A stretch of 64,000 nt of DNA from Bog-375 sp049698695. GTDB taxonomy: Bacteria > Acidobacteriota > Terriglobia > Bryobacterales > Bryobacteraceae. The notes under the pieces are model-generated. The model did no database searches and had not been told where the DNA came from. It saw nothing but the letters and a program-made list of their open reading frames with translations. This document shows, in pieces, positions 43,982-53,422 of the stretch. The position numbers were made by a program, and so were the translations under genes. The stretch is from positions 1 to 64,000 of the forward strand of contig JBAVYH010000006.1 in assembly GCA_049698695.1 (NCBI GenBank). Direction: 5' to 3'. Numbering within the stretch: the stretch's first letter is position 1; each line of letters starts with the position of its first letter.

Positions 43982-44869
43982 TCAGGCCGCCGTGGCTTCC
44001 ACGATTTTGATGCTGGCGCTGGCGCCGATGCGGGTGGCGCCGGCCGCGGTCATGGCGCGCAGATCGCTGAGCGTACGAATGCCGCCGGCAGCCTTGATGC
44101 CCATACCCGGCCCGACGACGCTCCGCATCAAGGCCACATCGTGGGCGGTGGCGCCGGAGGTGCTGAAACCGGTCGAGGTCTTGACGAAATCCGCCCCGGC
44201 CTTCTTCGCGAGTGTACACGCCACCATCTTCTGCGCGTCGTCGAGCAGCGCGGTTTCCAGAATCACCTTGACGATGGCTCCGGCCTCATGCGCCGTCTTG
44301 ACCACTTGCCGGATGTCCTGCAGCACCGCGTCCTGGTCGCCAGAGCGCAGCGCGCCGATGTTGATCACCATGTCGATCTCCGTGGCTCCCACGCGCAGCG
44401 CGACGGCGGTCTCCGCGACCTTGGCTTCGGTGCTGGTGGCGCCCAGCGGAAAGCCCACCACGGTGCATACCTTCACCGCTGAGCCTGCGAGCTCCGCACG
44501 CACCAACGGCACCCAGTAAGGATTCACGCAGACGCTCGCGAAACCATACTTGCGGGCTTCGCGGCAGATCTTGACGACGTCGTCGCGGGTGGCTTCGGGC
44601 TTGAGGATGGTGTGATCGATAAGCGCCGCGATGGCCGGATCGATCTTCGTCAGCCGCTCGCTGGCGGAAACCCGGTCGGCGCCGGCGGCGATAATCTGCT
44701 TGGTGTTGCGGGCGCAGGTCTGGGCGCAGCGCTGCACGCAGCCGGGGCACACCTGGTCCGGCAGGTTGAGGCCTTCGCCCTTTTTGGCGGCGGGCTCGGC
44801 GCGCCCGACGCGCGTCAGGATTTCTTCACCGATTTCGGCCACCAGCCGGTCGAGCTCGGTCTGTGTCAC
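43982..44869 (-). CDS. deoC: Deoxyribose-phosphate aldolase with microcompartment-style N-terminal extension
   Basis: A 295-residue enzyme starting at a GTG that overlaps the rpiB stop (GTGA). Residues 75-295 are the DeoC barrel, with DHTILKPEATRDDV, ASVCVNPYWVP and the Schiff-base lysine in ADFVKTSTGFS. The first 18 residues (MTQTELDRLVAEIGEEIL) form an amphipathic helix like encapsulation peptides of microcompartment cargo, followed by a CPGCVQRCAQTC cysteine cluster that ordinary DeoC lacks. The enzyme cleaves deoxyribose-5-phosphate to acetaldehyde and glyceraldehyde-3-phosphate. Confidence 0.9.
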   Translation of the reverse strand: MTQTELDRLVAEIGEEILTRVGRAEPAAKKGEGLNLPDQVCPGCVQRCAQTCARNTKQIIAAGADRVSASERLTKIDPAIAALIDHTILKPEATRDDVVKICREARKYGFASVCVNPYWVPLVRAELAGSAVKVCTVVGFPLGATSTEAKVAETAVALRVGATEIDMVINIGALRSGDQDAVLQDIRQVVKTAHEAGAIVKVILETALLDDAQKMVACTLAKKAGADFVKTSTGFSTSGATAHDVALMRSVVGPGMGIKAAGGIRTLSDLRAMTAAGATRIGASASIKIVEATAA

Positions 44870-45489
44870 AGGGGCGCCTTTTTCGCGAATTGCCGCTCGA
44901 TGGCCATGATCTTATCGACCCGCGCCTGGTGCCGGCCCCCGGCAAACCGGGTGGCGACCCAGGTGCGCAAAACCTCTTCCGCCTGGGTCTCGGTCAAGAG
45001 TCGCGCTCCGAGCGTAAGCACATTAGAATCATTGTGTTCCCGGCTGTTTCTGGCGGAAGCTTTATCATAGCACAGGGCCGCCCGAATGCCGGGAATCTTG
45101 TTGGCAGCGATCGATGAACCAATGCCCGCGCCATCGATCACTACCCCGCGGGTGACGGCGCCCGACGCTACCAGCTCGCCGACCTTGAGCGCCAAGTCGG
45201 GATAGTCGGCCGGCATTTCCTCGTAGACTCCCACGTCGCGCACTTCCAGGCCGAGCTCGGCAAGCACAGGTTTGAGCGCTTCCTTCAGGCGGAAGCCGCC
45301 GTGGTCCGCCCCGATGGCGATCGTTTTTTCGGGCGGCGCCAGCAGCGAAACCTGATCTGCCGGCACTTCCCGAATGCGCACCCCGCGCGCCGCCGCGGTC
45401 TCGCGCGCCGATGGCGTGATAATGGCCTCCGGCGGAACGCGCAGCTCACCACTCGCCGGAACGTCCGCCGCGGTGACGACCTGTCGCAT
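44866..45489 (-). CDS. rpiB: Ribose-5-phosphate isomerase B with N-terminal fused domain
   Basis: A 207-residue protein. Residues about 55-200 are RpiB: IAIGADHGGFRLKEALKPVL, RGVVIDGAGIGSSIAANKIPGIRAALCYD and NDSNVLTLGAR. RpiB normally is about 145 residues; the extra N-terminal 50 residues (VTAADV, LRVPPEAIITPSARETAAARGVRI) resemble the leader domain of microcompartment-linked EutT/PduO-type proteins. It interconverts ribose-5-phosphate and ribulose-5-phosphate. It forms an operon with deoC. Confidence 0.88.
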   Translation of the reverse strand: MRQVVTAADVPASGELRVPPEAIITPSARETAAARGVRIREVPADQVSLLAPPEKTIAIGADHGGFRLKEALKPVLAELGLEVRDVGVYEEMPADYPDLALKVGELVASGAVTRGVVIDGAGIGSSIAANKIPGIRAALCYDKASARNSREHNDSNVLTLGARLLTETQAEEVLRTWVATRFAGGRHQARVDKIMAIERQFAKKAPL

Positions 45490-45586
45490 AAGGAACCTTC
45501 ATTGTAATGGGAAAAGGGCCAGGGCTCGGTCACTTTGGTTTGCGGGTGGGTGGCCGCGGGCATGAGTTTCTTCGTAAAGACAAGAA

Positions 45587-45610
45587 GGGCAAGCTAAAGC
45601 ATGCCCCACC
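45587..45610 (-). repeat. Intergenic repeat, family A copy
   Basis: GGGCAAGCTAAAGCATGCCC plus CACC, identical in core to the left arm at 20045, located before hpf. Confidence 0.65.
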
Positions 45611-45664
45611 GCGCTATAAAGGAAGTGGAACGTTCCGGCGGGATGACCGGAACCGGGAGAGTGC

Positions 45665-46213
45665 ATGAAGATCACCTACACGGGCAGGCAGGTGGAACTG
45701 GCGCCGGCTGAGTTGAAGAAGCTGGAGGCGCGGTTTGCCAAGATCGGCAAACTTCTCGACGGGAGGCGCGAATCGGAAGCCCACGTCATCTTATCGCTCG
45801 AGCGGCATTTGCATGAAGCCGAAGCCACGGTGAATTATTACGGCCATCAACTGGCGGGCGCGGGCTCCAGTACGGATCTGTTTACGGCCATCCACTCGGC
45901 CGCAGAAAAGTTGGAAAAGCAGGCGGTGAAGGCGCGGACCAAGTGGCGCGATAACAGACGCACGCCGCGCAAGGGCGCCTCGGAGGCGGAAACCGAGGCC
46001 GCCCAGCCGGAGGCGGAAGGGGAAACGGAAGCGGCGCCCGAACAGCGCGTCTACCGCGTCAACCACCACAAGAAGCGCAAACCGATGACGCTGGAAGAAG
46101 CGCTGCTCGAAATGGGCAATCGCGAGTACGTGGTCTACCGCGATGCCGAGACCGATCGCGTGAGCGTGCTGGTGCGCCGCCGCGACGGCAATTTCGACCT
46201 GATCGAGGCCTGA
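45665..46213 (+). CDS. hpf: Ribosome hibernation promoting factor, long form
   Basis: A 182-residue protein. Residues 1-100 are the S30AE domain that binds the ribosomal A/P sites: MKITYTGRQVELAPAELKKLEARFAKI and EAEATVNYYGHQLAGAG. A charged linker leads to the dimerising C-terminal domain (KRKPMTLEEALLEMGNREYVVYRDAETDRVSVLVRRRDGNFDLIEA). The long form makes 100S ribosome dimers in stationary cells. It is followed by rapZ with an 8-bp gap, probably one transcript. Confidence 0.93.
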   Translation: MKITYTGRQVELAPAELKKLEARFAKIGKLLDGRRESEAHVILSLERHLHEAEATVNYYGHQLAGAGSSTDLFTAIHSAAEKLEKQAVKARTKWRDNRRTPRKGASEAETEAAQPEAEGETEAAPEQRVYRVNHHKKRKPMTLEEALLEMGNREYVVYRDAETDRVSVLVRRRDGNFDLIEA

Positions 46214-46221
46214 CCCGCTCC

Positions 46222-47157
46222 ATGCCGCGCCATCGTGCCGCAGCCGCGCCCGCAGCCCGGAAAGGGCCCGCGCGCCGGCCCAAACAAGGCAAGCCGGCTG
46301 TGGCCGCCGAACCTGAGTTGGTCATCATCACCGGCCTCAGCGGGTCGGGCAAAGGTTCCATGCTCAAGGCGTTTGAAGACCTTGGGTATTACTCGGTGGA
46401 CAACCTGCCGGTGGAGCTGATCCCCAAGTTCGCGGAGCTCACCCGCTACAGCTCCAAGTTCCAATCCGCCGCCCTGGTGGTGGATATCCGCGAAGGCGGC
46501 GGACTCGACCGCTTCCCCGCGGTGCTCGCCCAGATCCGCGACATGGTGAAGGCGCGCCTGATTTTCGTCGAGGCGGAAGACTCCGCCATCCTCCGCCGCT
46601 TCAGCGAAACCCGCCGCCCGCACCCGCTGGGCACGAACCGCTCTATTCCCAGAAGCATTGAGCGCGAGCGCGCGCAACTGAAAAAGATCCGCGCGATGGC
46701 CGACCTGATCGTCAACACGTCGAAATTCACCGTGCACGAGCTGCGCGAGTTCATCGGCGAACGGTTTCGCGGCCAGGGCGACGAATCGAAGATCATGGTC
46801 TACGTCACCAGCTTCGGTTTTCGCAACGGCGTGCCGCCCGAGAGCGACCTGGTCTTCGACGTGCGCTTCCTGCCCAATCCGAATTACATTCCCAAGTTCA
46901 AACACCTCACCGGAAAGAACCCGGCGGTGGCGCATTACATCCGGTCTTTTCCGCAAACGGCCGAATTCACCGGGCGCATTTCGGACCTGCTGATTTATCT
47001 GCTGCCCCACTACATCCGCGAAGGCAAGAGTTACCTCACCATCGCCTTTGGCTGCACTGGCGGCCAGCATCGCTCGGTGATGATGGCCGACGAGATCGCC
47101 CGCAACCTGGCGAAAGCCGGCTACCACGCCAAGGTCACGCACCGCGACATCGAATAG
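46222..47157 (+). CDS. rapZ: RNase adapter protein RapZ
   Basis: A 311-residue P-loop protein. An extra basic 30-residue N-terminus precedes Walker A GLSGSGKG (38-45), followed by DLGYYSVDNLPVELIPKF and VVDIREGG. The C-terminal half has the NYIPKFKHLTGKNPAVAHYI block and GCTGGQHRSVMMADEIARNL, the conserved nucleotide/GlcN6P-type region. In other bacteria RapZ links cell-envelope precursor status to RNA decay. It is paired with hpf. Confidence 0.93.
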   Translation: MPRHRAAAAPAARKGPARRPKQGKPAVAAEPELVIITGLSGSGKGSMLKAFEDLGYYSVDNLPVELIPKFAELTRYSSKFQSAALVVDIREGGGLDRFPAVLAQIRDMVKARLIFVEAEDSAILRRFSETRRPHPLGTNRSIPRSIERERAQLKKIRAMADLIVNTSKFTVHELREFIGERFRGQGDESKIMVYVTSFGFRNGVPPESDLVFDVRFLPNPNYIPKFKHLTGKNPAVAHYIRSFPQTAEFTGRISDLLIYLLPHYIREGKSYLTIAFGCTGGQHRSVMMADEIARNLAKAGYHAKVTHRDIE

Positions 47158-47204
47158 CGGCGAGTCGTAATATAGCCATTAGGAAAATTTATAGCACTAG
47201 CTGC

Positions 47205-47233
47205 TTGCATTTAGAAAACTTGCAGGGTAAACT
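47205..47233 (+). promoter_or_regulatory. Candidate promoter of the ilv operon
   Basis: TTGCAT (47205-47210), 17 bases, TAAACT (47228-47233). The transcript would start near 47240, only about 8 bases before the leader peptide start, so the leader may be translated from a very short 5' end. Confidence 0.55.
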
Positions 47234-47247
47234 CGAAGTTTAGTTCC

Positions 47248-47349
47248 ATGTTTCACGCTTCGACAGGCCGTTCCGCACTTGCTCACCTCGCAGGGATTCC
47301 TGTTCGCATCGTTATTATTAGCCTGGTCATCGTAGCCGGCCCCGCTTGA
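47248..47349 (+). CDS. ilv leader peptide (33 residues)
   Basis: ATG at 47248, TGA at 47347-47349. Codons 17-29 encode I-P-V-R-I-V-I-I-S-L-V-I-V; ten of these thirteen are Ile, Val or Leu codons. There is no longer gene in this frame and no other start. The run lies immediately before a set of competing RNA stems and an ilvB start, which is how a branched-chain attenuation peptide is placed. Confidence 0.8.
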   Translation: MFHASTGRSALAHLAGIPVRIVIISLVIVAGPA

Positions 47350-47413
47350 AGGCCAGCCGGAAGCAGTAACCGAGGCCATCAGCGGGGTTCAAAACCGGCT
47401 GATGGCCTTTTTT
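47336..47413 (+). terminator. ilv attenuator with mutually exclusive stems
   Basis: Terminator: AGGCCATCAGC (47373-47383) pairs with GCTGATGGCCT (47398-47408), followed by TTTTTT (47408-47413). Protector: CCGGC (47336-47340) pairs with GCCGG (47356-47360). Antiterminator: AGCCGG (47355-47360) pairs with CCGGCT (47395-47400). The last overlaps both others. A ribosome stalled on the leader Ile/Val codons would cover 47336-47340 and favour the antiterminator. Confidence 0.75.
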
Positions 47414-47455
47414 GTTATGCAGAAGCATGAATTACCAATGGTTGAGGGGAAGAAC

Positions 47456-49189
47456 ATGGCGACGTTGATTTCGGGCGCGCGGATGCTCGTCGAGTGTCTG
47501 GTGAAGGAAGGCGTGGATTGCATTTTCGGATATCCGGGCGGCGTGACGCTCCCGCTTTACGATGTGCTGTACGAGCACCAGATCCGCCACGTGCTGGTGC
47601 GCCACGAGCAGAACGCAGCGTTCGCGGCGGAAGGCTACGCGCGGTCGACCGGGAAAGTGGGCGTGTGCTGCGCCACCTCGGGGCCGGGGGCGACCAACCT
47701 GGTGACCGGGCTGGTAAACGCGATGATGGACTCGATTCCGGTCGTAGCCATCACCGGCCAGGTGCACACCAAGCTGATTGGCAGCGACGCGTTTCAGGAG
47801 GCCGACACGTTCGGCATCACGCGTTCCGCCACCAAGCACAACTACCTGGTGAAGCGGCTGGAAGACCTGACGCAGACGGTGCACGAGGCGTTCTACGTGG
47901 CGGCCAGCGGACGGCCTGGGCCGGTGCTGGTGGACGTGCCGAAGGATGTCTTTCAGGCGCAAGGGCACTATCAGCCGGTGACCTCGATTCACTTGCCAGG
48001 TTATAAAGTGTTCACCGAAGGCCACACCGGGCAGATCCGGCGCGCCGCGCAGATGCTGGAGGAGGCCGAGCGGCCGCTGGTGTATGCAGGCGGCGGCATT
48101 ATCGCGGCGGAAGCCAGCGGCCTGTTGCGCGAATTCGTCGAACTGACCGACACCCCGGCCGTGGTGACGCTGATGGGACTGGGCGCGCTGCCCTCCAACC
48201 ATCCCAACTTCATCAGCATGCCGGGAATGCATGGCAGCTACGCGGCCAACATGGCGTTTCAGAACTGCGATCTGATTGTCGCGCTGGGCGTCCGCTTCGA
48301 CGACCGCGTGACCGGGCGGCTGGCGGCGTTTGCGCCGCACGCCAAGGTGATCCACGTGGACATCGACCCGGCGGAGATCGGCAAGAACCGCGTGCCTGAA
48401 GTGCCCATCGTGGGAGACGTGAACCGTGTGCTGACGCGCCTTCTCAAGATACTGCGCGAAACCCCGCACCAGCCGGCGGAGAAGGCCGTGGCGGCGCGGC
48501 GCGCGTGGTGGAAGCAGATCCGCGACTGGAAGCGGCAGCACCCGCTCGAACCACTCATCTCGGATAGTGAAATCAAGCCGCAGCACCTGATGGCCGAAAT
48601 CGACCGCCTGTCCGGCGGCGAGGCCATCGTCTCCAGCGACGTCGGGCAGCACCAGATGTGGGCGGCTCAGTTGATCCGCTTCAATCACCCGCGGCTGTGG
48701 CTTAACTCGGGAGGTTTGGGATCGATGGGATTCGGGCTCCCCGCCGCCATGGGCGCACAGTTCGCTAACCCGGACAAGTTGGTGTTCGCCATCGTGGGCG
48801 ACGGAGGTTTCCAGATGTCGATTCCGGAGCTGGCGACGATTTCCTCCCACGGCCTGCCCGTCAAGATCGTCGTCATGAACAACGGCTACCTGGGGATGGT
48901 GCGGCAGTGGCAGACCATGTTCTACAACAACCGCCTGTGCGGCGTGGAGCTCGATTGCTTCCCGGATGCGGAGAAACTGGCCGGCGCTTACGGCTTCAAG
49001 GGCAAGACCATCGACCAGCCGTGGCAACTGGCGCCGGCGCTGGAGGAGGCGGTTCGTGAGCCCGGCCCCTACCTGCTGAACGTGAAGGTGGCCGCCGCGG
49101 AATCGGTCTACCCGATCGTGCCGGCCGGCTCGGCCATCCACGAGATGGTGCTCGAGGCGCCGCAGCCGGTCCCGGTGCCGGCCAAATAG
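47456..49189 (+). CDS. ilvB: Acetolactate synthase large subunit
   Basis: A 577-residue enzyme from the ATG at 47456, behind GAGGGGA; earlier in-frame ATGs lie in or near the terminator and lack a ribosome site. The catalytic Glu-51 is in VRHEQNAAFAAEGYAR. The TPP-binding motif GDGGFQM and the NNGYLGMVRQWQ segment are near residues 455-485, and FGITRSATKHNYLVK is typical of anabolic AHAS. It condenses pyruvate with pyruvate or 2-oxobutyrate for valine, leucine and isoleucine synthesis. ilvN follows after 8 bp. Confidence 0.95.
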   Translation: MATLISGARMLVECLVKEGVDCIFGYPGGVTLPLYDVLYEHQIRHVLVRHEQNAAFAAEGYARSTGKVGVCCATSGPGATNLVTGLVNAMMDSIPVVAITGQVHTKLIGSDAFQEADTFGITRSATKHNYLVKRLEDLTQTVHEAFYVAASGRPGPVLVDVPKDVFQAQGHYQPVTSIHLPGYKVFTEGHTGQIRRAAQMLEEAERPLVYAGGGIIAAEASGLLREFVELTDTPAVVTLMGLGALPSNHPNFISMPGMHGSYAANMAFQNCDLIVALGVRFDDRVTGRLAAFAPHAKVIHVDIDPAEIGKNRVPEVPIVGDVNRVLTRLLKILRETPHQPAEKAVAARRAWWKQIRDWKRQHPLEPLISDSEIKPQHLMAEIDRLSGGEAIVSSDVGQHQMWAAQLIRFNHPRLWLNSGGLGSMGFGLPAAMGAQFANPDKLVFAIVGDGGFQMSIPELATISSHGLPVKIVVMNNGYLGMVRQWQTMFYNNRLCGVELDCFPDAEKLAGAYGFKGKTIDQPWQLAPALEEAVREPGPYLLNVKVAAAESVYPIVPAGSAIHEMVLEAPQPVPVPAK

Positions 49190-49197
49190 GAGATGCC

Positions 49198-49740
49198 ATG
49201 CTGCAAGTGATCTCGTTGCTGCTCGAAAACAAGCCCGGCGCGCTGATGCGCGTCACCGGGCTGCTGACCCAGCGCGGGTACAACATCGAAAGTCTGACCG
49301 TGGCGCGCACGCTCGATCCCGAGCTGTCCCGCATGACCATCGTGGTCGACGTGGACGCGACGCTGCGCCAGCAGGTGATCAAGCAGATGAACCGGCTGCT
49401 CAACGTGCTGCAGGCCACCGACCTCACCGAGTCGCCGGCGGTGGTGCGGGAGCTGGTGCTGGTGCGCGTGCGGACGGCCCAGGAGAGCCGCACCGCGGTG
49501 CTCAAGGAGGCCGAGATATTCGGTGGGCGCGTGGTGGATTCCTCCACGGAGGGATTCGCCATCGAGGTGACGGGCGACCCGGAGAAGTTGAATGAATTCA
49601 TCAGCGTGATGCGCAGCTACGGTGAGATCGACGTCACGCGCTCCGGCGCGCTGGCCATTGCGCTGGACGCCAAGAAATTGCGGCTGCAGCCGCCGGTTCC
49701 CACCAAGGGCGGGAACAAACTGGAAGAAAAAGTGGTTTAG
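49198..49740 (+). CDS. ilvN: Acetolactate synthase small (regulatory) subunit
   Basis: A 180-residue protein starting at ATG after GGAGATGCC. Residues 1-75 form an ACT domain: LLLENKPGALMRVTGLLTQRGYNIESLTV. The second half (ALVRVRTAQESRTAVLKEAEIFGGRVVDSSTEGFAIEVTGDPEKLNEFISVMRSYG-like blocks) is the typical C-terminal domain of IlvN/IlvH. It gives feedback inhibition by valine to the large subunit. The name ilvH would serve equally well. Confidence 0.93.
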   Translation: MLQVISLLLENKPGALMRVTGLLTQRGYNIESLTVARTLDPELSRMTIVVDVDATLRQQVIKQMNRLLNVLQATDLTESPAVVRELVLVRVRTAQESRTAVLKEAEIFGGRVVDSSTEGFAIEVTGDPEKLNEFISVMRSYGEIDVTRSGALAIALDAKKLRLQPPVPTKGGNKLEEKVV

Positions 49741-49744
49741 GCAC

Positions 49745-49810
49745 CAACCGCCGCCTCCCGGTCGCGGCTCCGATGCGCTTTCTGAGCCGCGACCGTAAGG
49801 GAGCGGTTGG
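49745..49810. repeat. Family B repeats in inverted orientation
   Basis: A reverse copy (49745-49772) and a forward copy (49783-49810) face each other in the ilvN-ilvC gap; together they could form a long hairpin of about 28 bp per arm. Confidence 0.7.
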
Positions 49811-49848
49811 TTTAGTCTATTGATGAGCTTTTAGAAACGGGAGAGAAA

Positions 49849-50886
<1,038 letters not shown>

Positions 50887-50897
50887 GTGACAACTAT

Positions 50898-50972
50898 CGG
50901 TTGGCAGGCGGAAGCGCCTGCCCCACCCACTGCGCGTACCAAAGTGGGGCAGGCGTTTCCGCCTGCCAACCG
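50898..50972. repeat. Family A repeat, inverted pair after ilvC
   Basis: Two 29-base arms (50898-50926 and 50944-50972) are reverse complements with one mismatch. It would form a strong hairpin between ilvC and cimA, possibly attenuating cimA or protecting ilvC mRNA. Confidence 0.75.
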
Positions 50973-51014
50973 TGGCATGGTTGCTTGATGACAGGCTCTT
51001 AAGCGGGTGGAAGT

Positions 51015-52625
51015 ATGAAGATCTTTACGTTCGATACCACGCTGCGCGATGGCACGCAAGGCGAATCGGTTTCCTTTTCGGTGGACGACAAGCTGGTGGT
51101 CGCACAGAAACTGGATGAGCTGGGCATCGATTACATCGAAGGCGGCTGGCCCGGCTCGAACCCGAAGGACAAGGAGTTCTTCGCGCGCGCCCATGAGCTC
51201 AAGCTGAAACACGCCAGGCTGGCCGCGTTTGGCTCGACCAGGTTCGCCAAGAACACCGTCGCGGAGGACCGCAATGTGCGCGCGCTGGTCGAGGCCGGTA
51301 CGCCGGTGACGACGATCTTCGGCAAGACGTGGGACCTGCACGTCGAGCGCGCGCTGGGCATTTCGCTCGAGGAAAACCTCAAGCTGATCGCCGAGACGGT
51401 CGAGTACCTCCAGCAGCACGGCAAGGAAGTGATCTACGATGCCGAGCACTTCTTCGACGGCTACCAGGCCAATGCGGATTACGCGTTGCGCACGCTGGAG
51501 GCGGCACAGAAGGCGGGCGCCGCTGTCCTCTGCCTGTGCGACACCAACGGCGGCACGCTCACCGGACGGCTGGTGGAGATCGTGGCGGAGGTGCGCAAGC
51601 GCTTCGACGGCGTGATCGGCATTCACGCTCACAACGACTCGGATTGCGCCGTGGCCAACAGCGTAGCCGCGGTTGAGGCCGGAGCCACGCACGTGCAGGG
51701 CTGCATGAACGGCTACGGCGAGCGCTGCGGCAACGCCAATCTCGCATCCATCATTGCCAACCTGGAATTGAAACTGGGCCACACCACAATCGGTCCGGAG
51801 CGGCTTGCCAATCTGGCCGCAACGTGCAAATTCATCGCTGAACTGGCCAACCTGCCCTTGCCGGGCGACCGGCCGTTCGTGGGCAAGAGCGCGTTTGCGC
51901 ACAAAGGCGGGGTGCACGTGAGCGCCGTCCTGAAGGATGCGGCCACCTACGAGCACGTCTCGCCGGCGTCGGTGGGCAACCGGCAGCGCGTGCTGGTGAG
52001 CGACCTTTCCGGCCGCGGCAACATTCTTTACAAGCTCAAGCAGCACGGGCTGGCCGACCGCCTGAGTGAGGATGCGCGCCGCGAATTGCTGGAACGGATC
52101 AAGCAGATGGAATACGAAGGCTACGAATTGGAGGCCGCGGAAGGCACTTTTGAGTTGCTGGTGCGCGAGGCCCTCAATCCGGGTCTGCACTTCTTCGACA
52201 TCGACAGCTACGAAGTGGCGACGCGCGCCGGCTCGACCGGCGGATCGCACAGCACGGCCGCGGTCACGCTGCGCACCAAGGAGGGCGCGCATTCGGCCAC
52301 TGCCAACGGGCACGGCCCGTTTCACGCGCTGCATCTGTGCCTCCGCAAGTGCCTGGGCAAGCTCTATCCCCAGATCACCGAAGTGCGGTTGACCGACTAC
52401 AAGGTGCGCGTGCTCGATTCCAAGAAAGGCACCGCGGCCAACGTGCGCGTGCTGATCGAATGGTCGGACCACCGCAAGAGTTGGACCACCGTGGGCGTCT
52501 CCGACAACGTGATCGAGGCGAGCTGGAAGGCGCTGGTGGATGCGATCCGCCTGGAGTTGATGCGCCTGATCGAGCAGGACACCTCCATCGAACGCGCCGT
52601 CGAGGACTACTGCTGGGGCGTGTAA
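51015..52625 (+). CDS. cimA: (R)-citramalate synthase (LeuA-family)
   Basis: A 536-residue enzyme. The HMGL-type barrel opens with FDTTLRDGTQGESVSFS and has DYIEGGWPGSNPKDKEFF, the citramalate-synthase form rather than isopropylmalate. HAHNDSDCAVANSVAAVEAGATHVQGC follows, with metal-binding histidines, and FVGKSAFAHKGGVHVSAV. The last 130 residues form the LeuA allosteric domain. It condenses pyruvate and acetyl-CoA to citramalate, feeding isoleucine through 2-oxobutyrate without threonine. Position after ilvC supports this. Confidence 0.88.
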   Translation: MKIFTFDTTLRDGTQGESVSFSVDDKLVVAQKLDELGIDYIEGGWPGSNPKDKEFFARAHELKLKHARLAAFGSTRFAKNTVAEDRNVRALVEAGTPVTTIFGKTWDLHVERALGISLEENLKLIAETVEYLQQHGKEVIYDAEHFFDGYQANADYALRTLEAAQKAGAAVLCLCDTNGGTLTGRLVEIVAEVRKRFDGVIGIHAHNDSDCAVANSVAAVEAGATHVQGCMNGYGERCGNANLASIIANLELKLGHTTIGPERLANLAATCKFIAELANLPLPGDRPFVGKSAFAHKGGVHVSAVLKDAATYEHVSPASVGNRQRVLVSDLSGRGNILYKLKQHGLADRLSEDARRELLERIKQMEYEGYELEAAEGTFELLVREALNPGLHFFDIDSYEVATRAGSTGGSHSTAAVTLRTKEGAHSATANGHGPFHALHLCLRKCLGKLYPQITEVRLTDYKVRVLDSKKGTAANVRVLIEWSDHRKSWTTVGVSDNVIEASWKALVDAIRLELMRLIEQDTSIERAVEDYCWGV

Positions 52626-52650
52626 GCGGGGCATGCTTTCGCTTGCCAAC
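52626..52650 (+). repeat. Intergenic repeat, family A copy
   Basis: GCGGGGCATGCTTTCGCTTG plus CCAAC directly after the cimA stop; a slightly diverged single arm. Confidence 0.6.
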
Positions 52651-52733
52651 GCCCTCCTGCGAGCGCGTTCTTTGGCGCTTTCGGTGATAAGATCCAATGG
52701 TGGCGGCAAGCCGCCCCGAAGGAGAATCAGCCA

Positions 52734-53195
52734 ATGAAGTTTTCCGGAATGGCGCGCCTGGCAGCGTGCGCGGCCGCTGTGTTGTTGCTCTCACCGGCAG
52801 CGCGCGCCGGCGAAAAGACGCTGATGCGCTGCTTCGCGTGGACCCCGGTTGCGGACGCCACGCCAGCCGATTGGCAGGCTTTCTACCAGGCCAGCGACGC
52901 CCTGCCCGCCAAGATTAAAGGCATCACCAGAGTTTGGTACGGCAAGCTGCAGGCGCCGCTCACCCAGGTAGCGCCGGTCGACATGGACCGTGCCTCTGGC
53001 CAGAAGCTCCGCGCAGGCGAGACGGTAACCGTCCCCGTCAAGCGCGTGGCTCGCGAGTACGGCATGTGTATGGAGATGGCCGGCCCGGAGGTGTTGAAGG
53101 CGTACAGCCAGGATCCCTATCACAAGGTTTGGGTCGAGGCCTATTCTAAGGTCCGCGTGGAAGGCACAACCACGTTCAACATCCTCGGGCAGTAA
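52734..53195 (+). CDS. Secreted Dabb (stress-response A/B barrel)-like protein
   Basis: A 153-residue protein with a signal peptide (MARLAACAAAVLLLSPAARAG in part) and a ferredoxin-like core typical of Dabb proteins: TLMRCFAWTPVADATPADWQAFYQA, then GITRVWYGKL and EYGMCMEMAGPEVLKAYSQDPYHKVWVE. Dabb proteins dimerise and often bind or turn over small organic molecules. Here it is exported. It is alone, 108 bp after cimA. Confidence 0.75.
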   Translation: MKFSGMARLAACAAAVLLLSPAARAGEKTLMRCFAWTPVADATPADWQAFYQASDALPAKIKGITRVWYGKLQAPLTQVAPVDMDRASGQKLRAGETVTVPVKRVAREYGMCMEMAGPEVLKAYSQDPYHKVWVEAYSKVRVEGTTTFNILGQ

Positions 53196-53289
53196 CCGGA
53201 CCCGGAGCCGGGTCGGCGGCCGTATCGCCCGTTCCGCGGAAGGCGCATGGGCGTCGTTAACAGGTCAAGTTGTCCGGTACTACTTGGCT

Positions 53290-53318
53290 TTGACTTTTCA
53301 ACCGCCGCCGGGTATACT
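53290..53318 (+). promoter_or_regulatory. Promoter of the dksA operon
   Basis: TTGACT (53290-53295), 17 bases, TATACT (53313-53318): a near-consensus housekeeping promoter. The transcript would start near 53325, giving about 98 bases of leader before dksA. Confidence 0.75.
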
Positions 53319-53422
53319 ACGGAATCCGCGGCGATTCACCTCCCCCCGAGCATCTGCAACTTTTGGGTATGGATGTACGTCTTATTGTGTATCCGGTCAG
53401 CCGGGTTAGTGAAAGCGAGATG

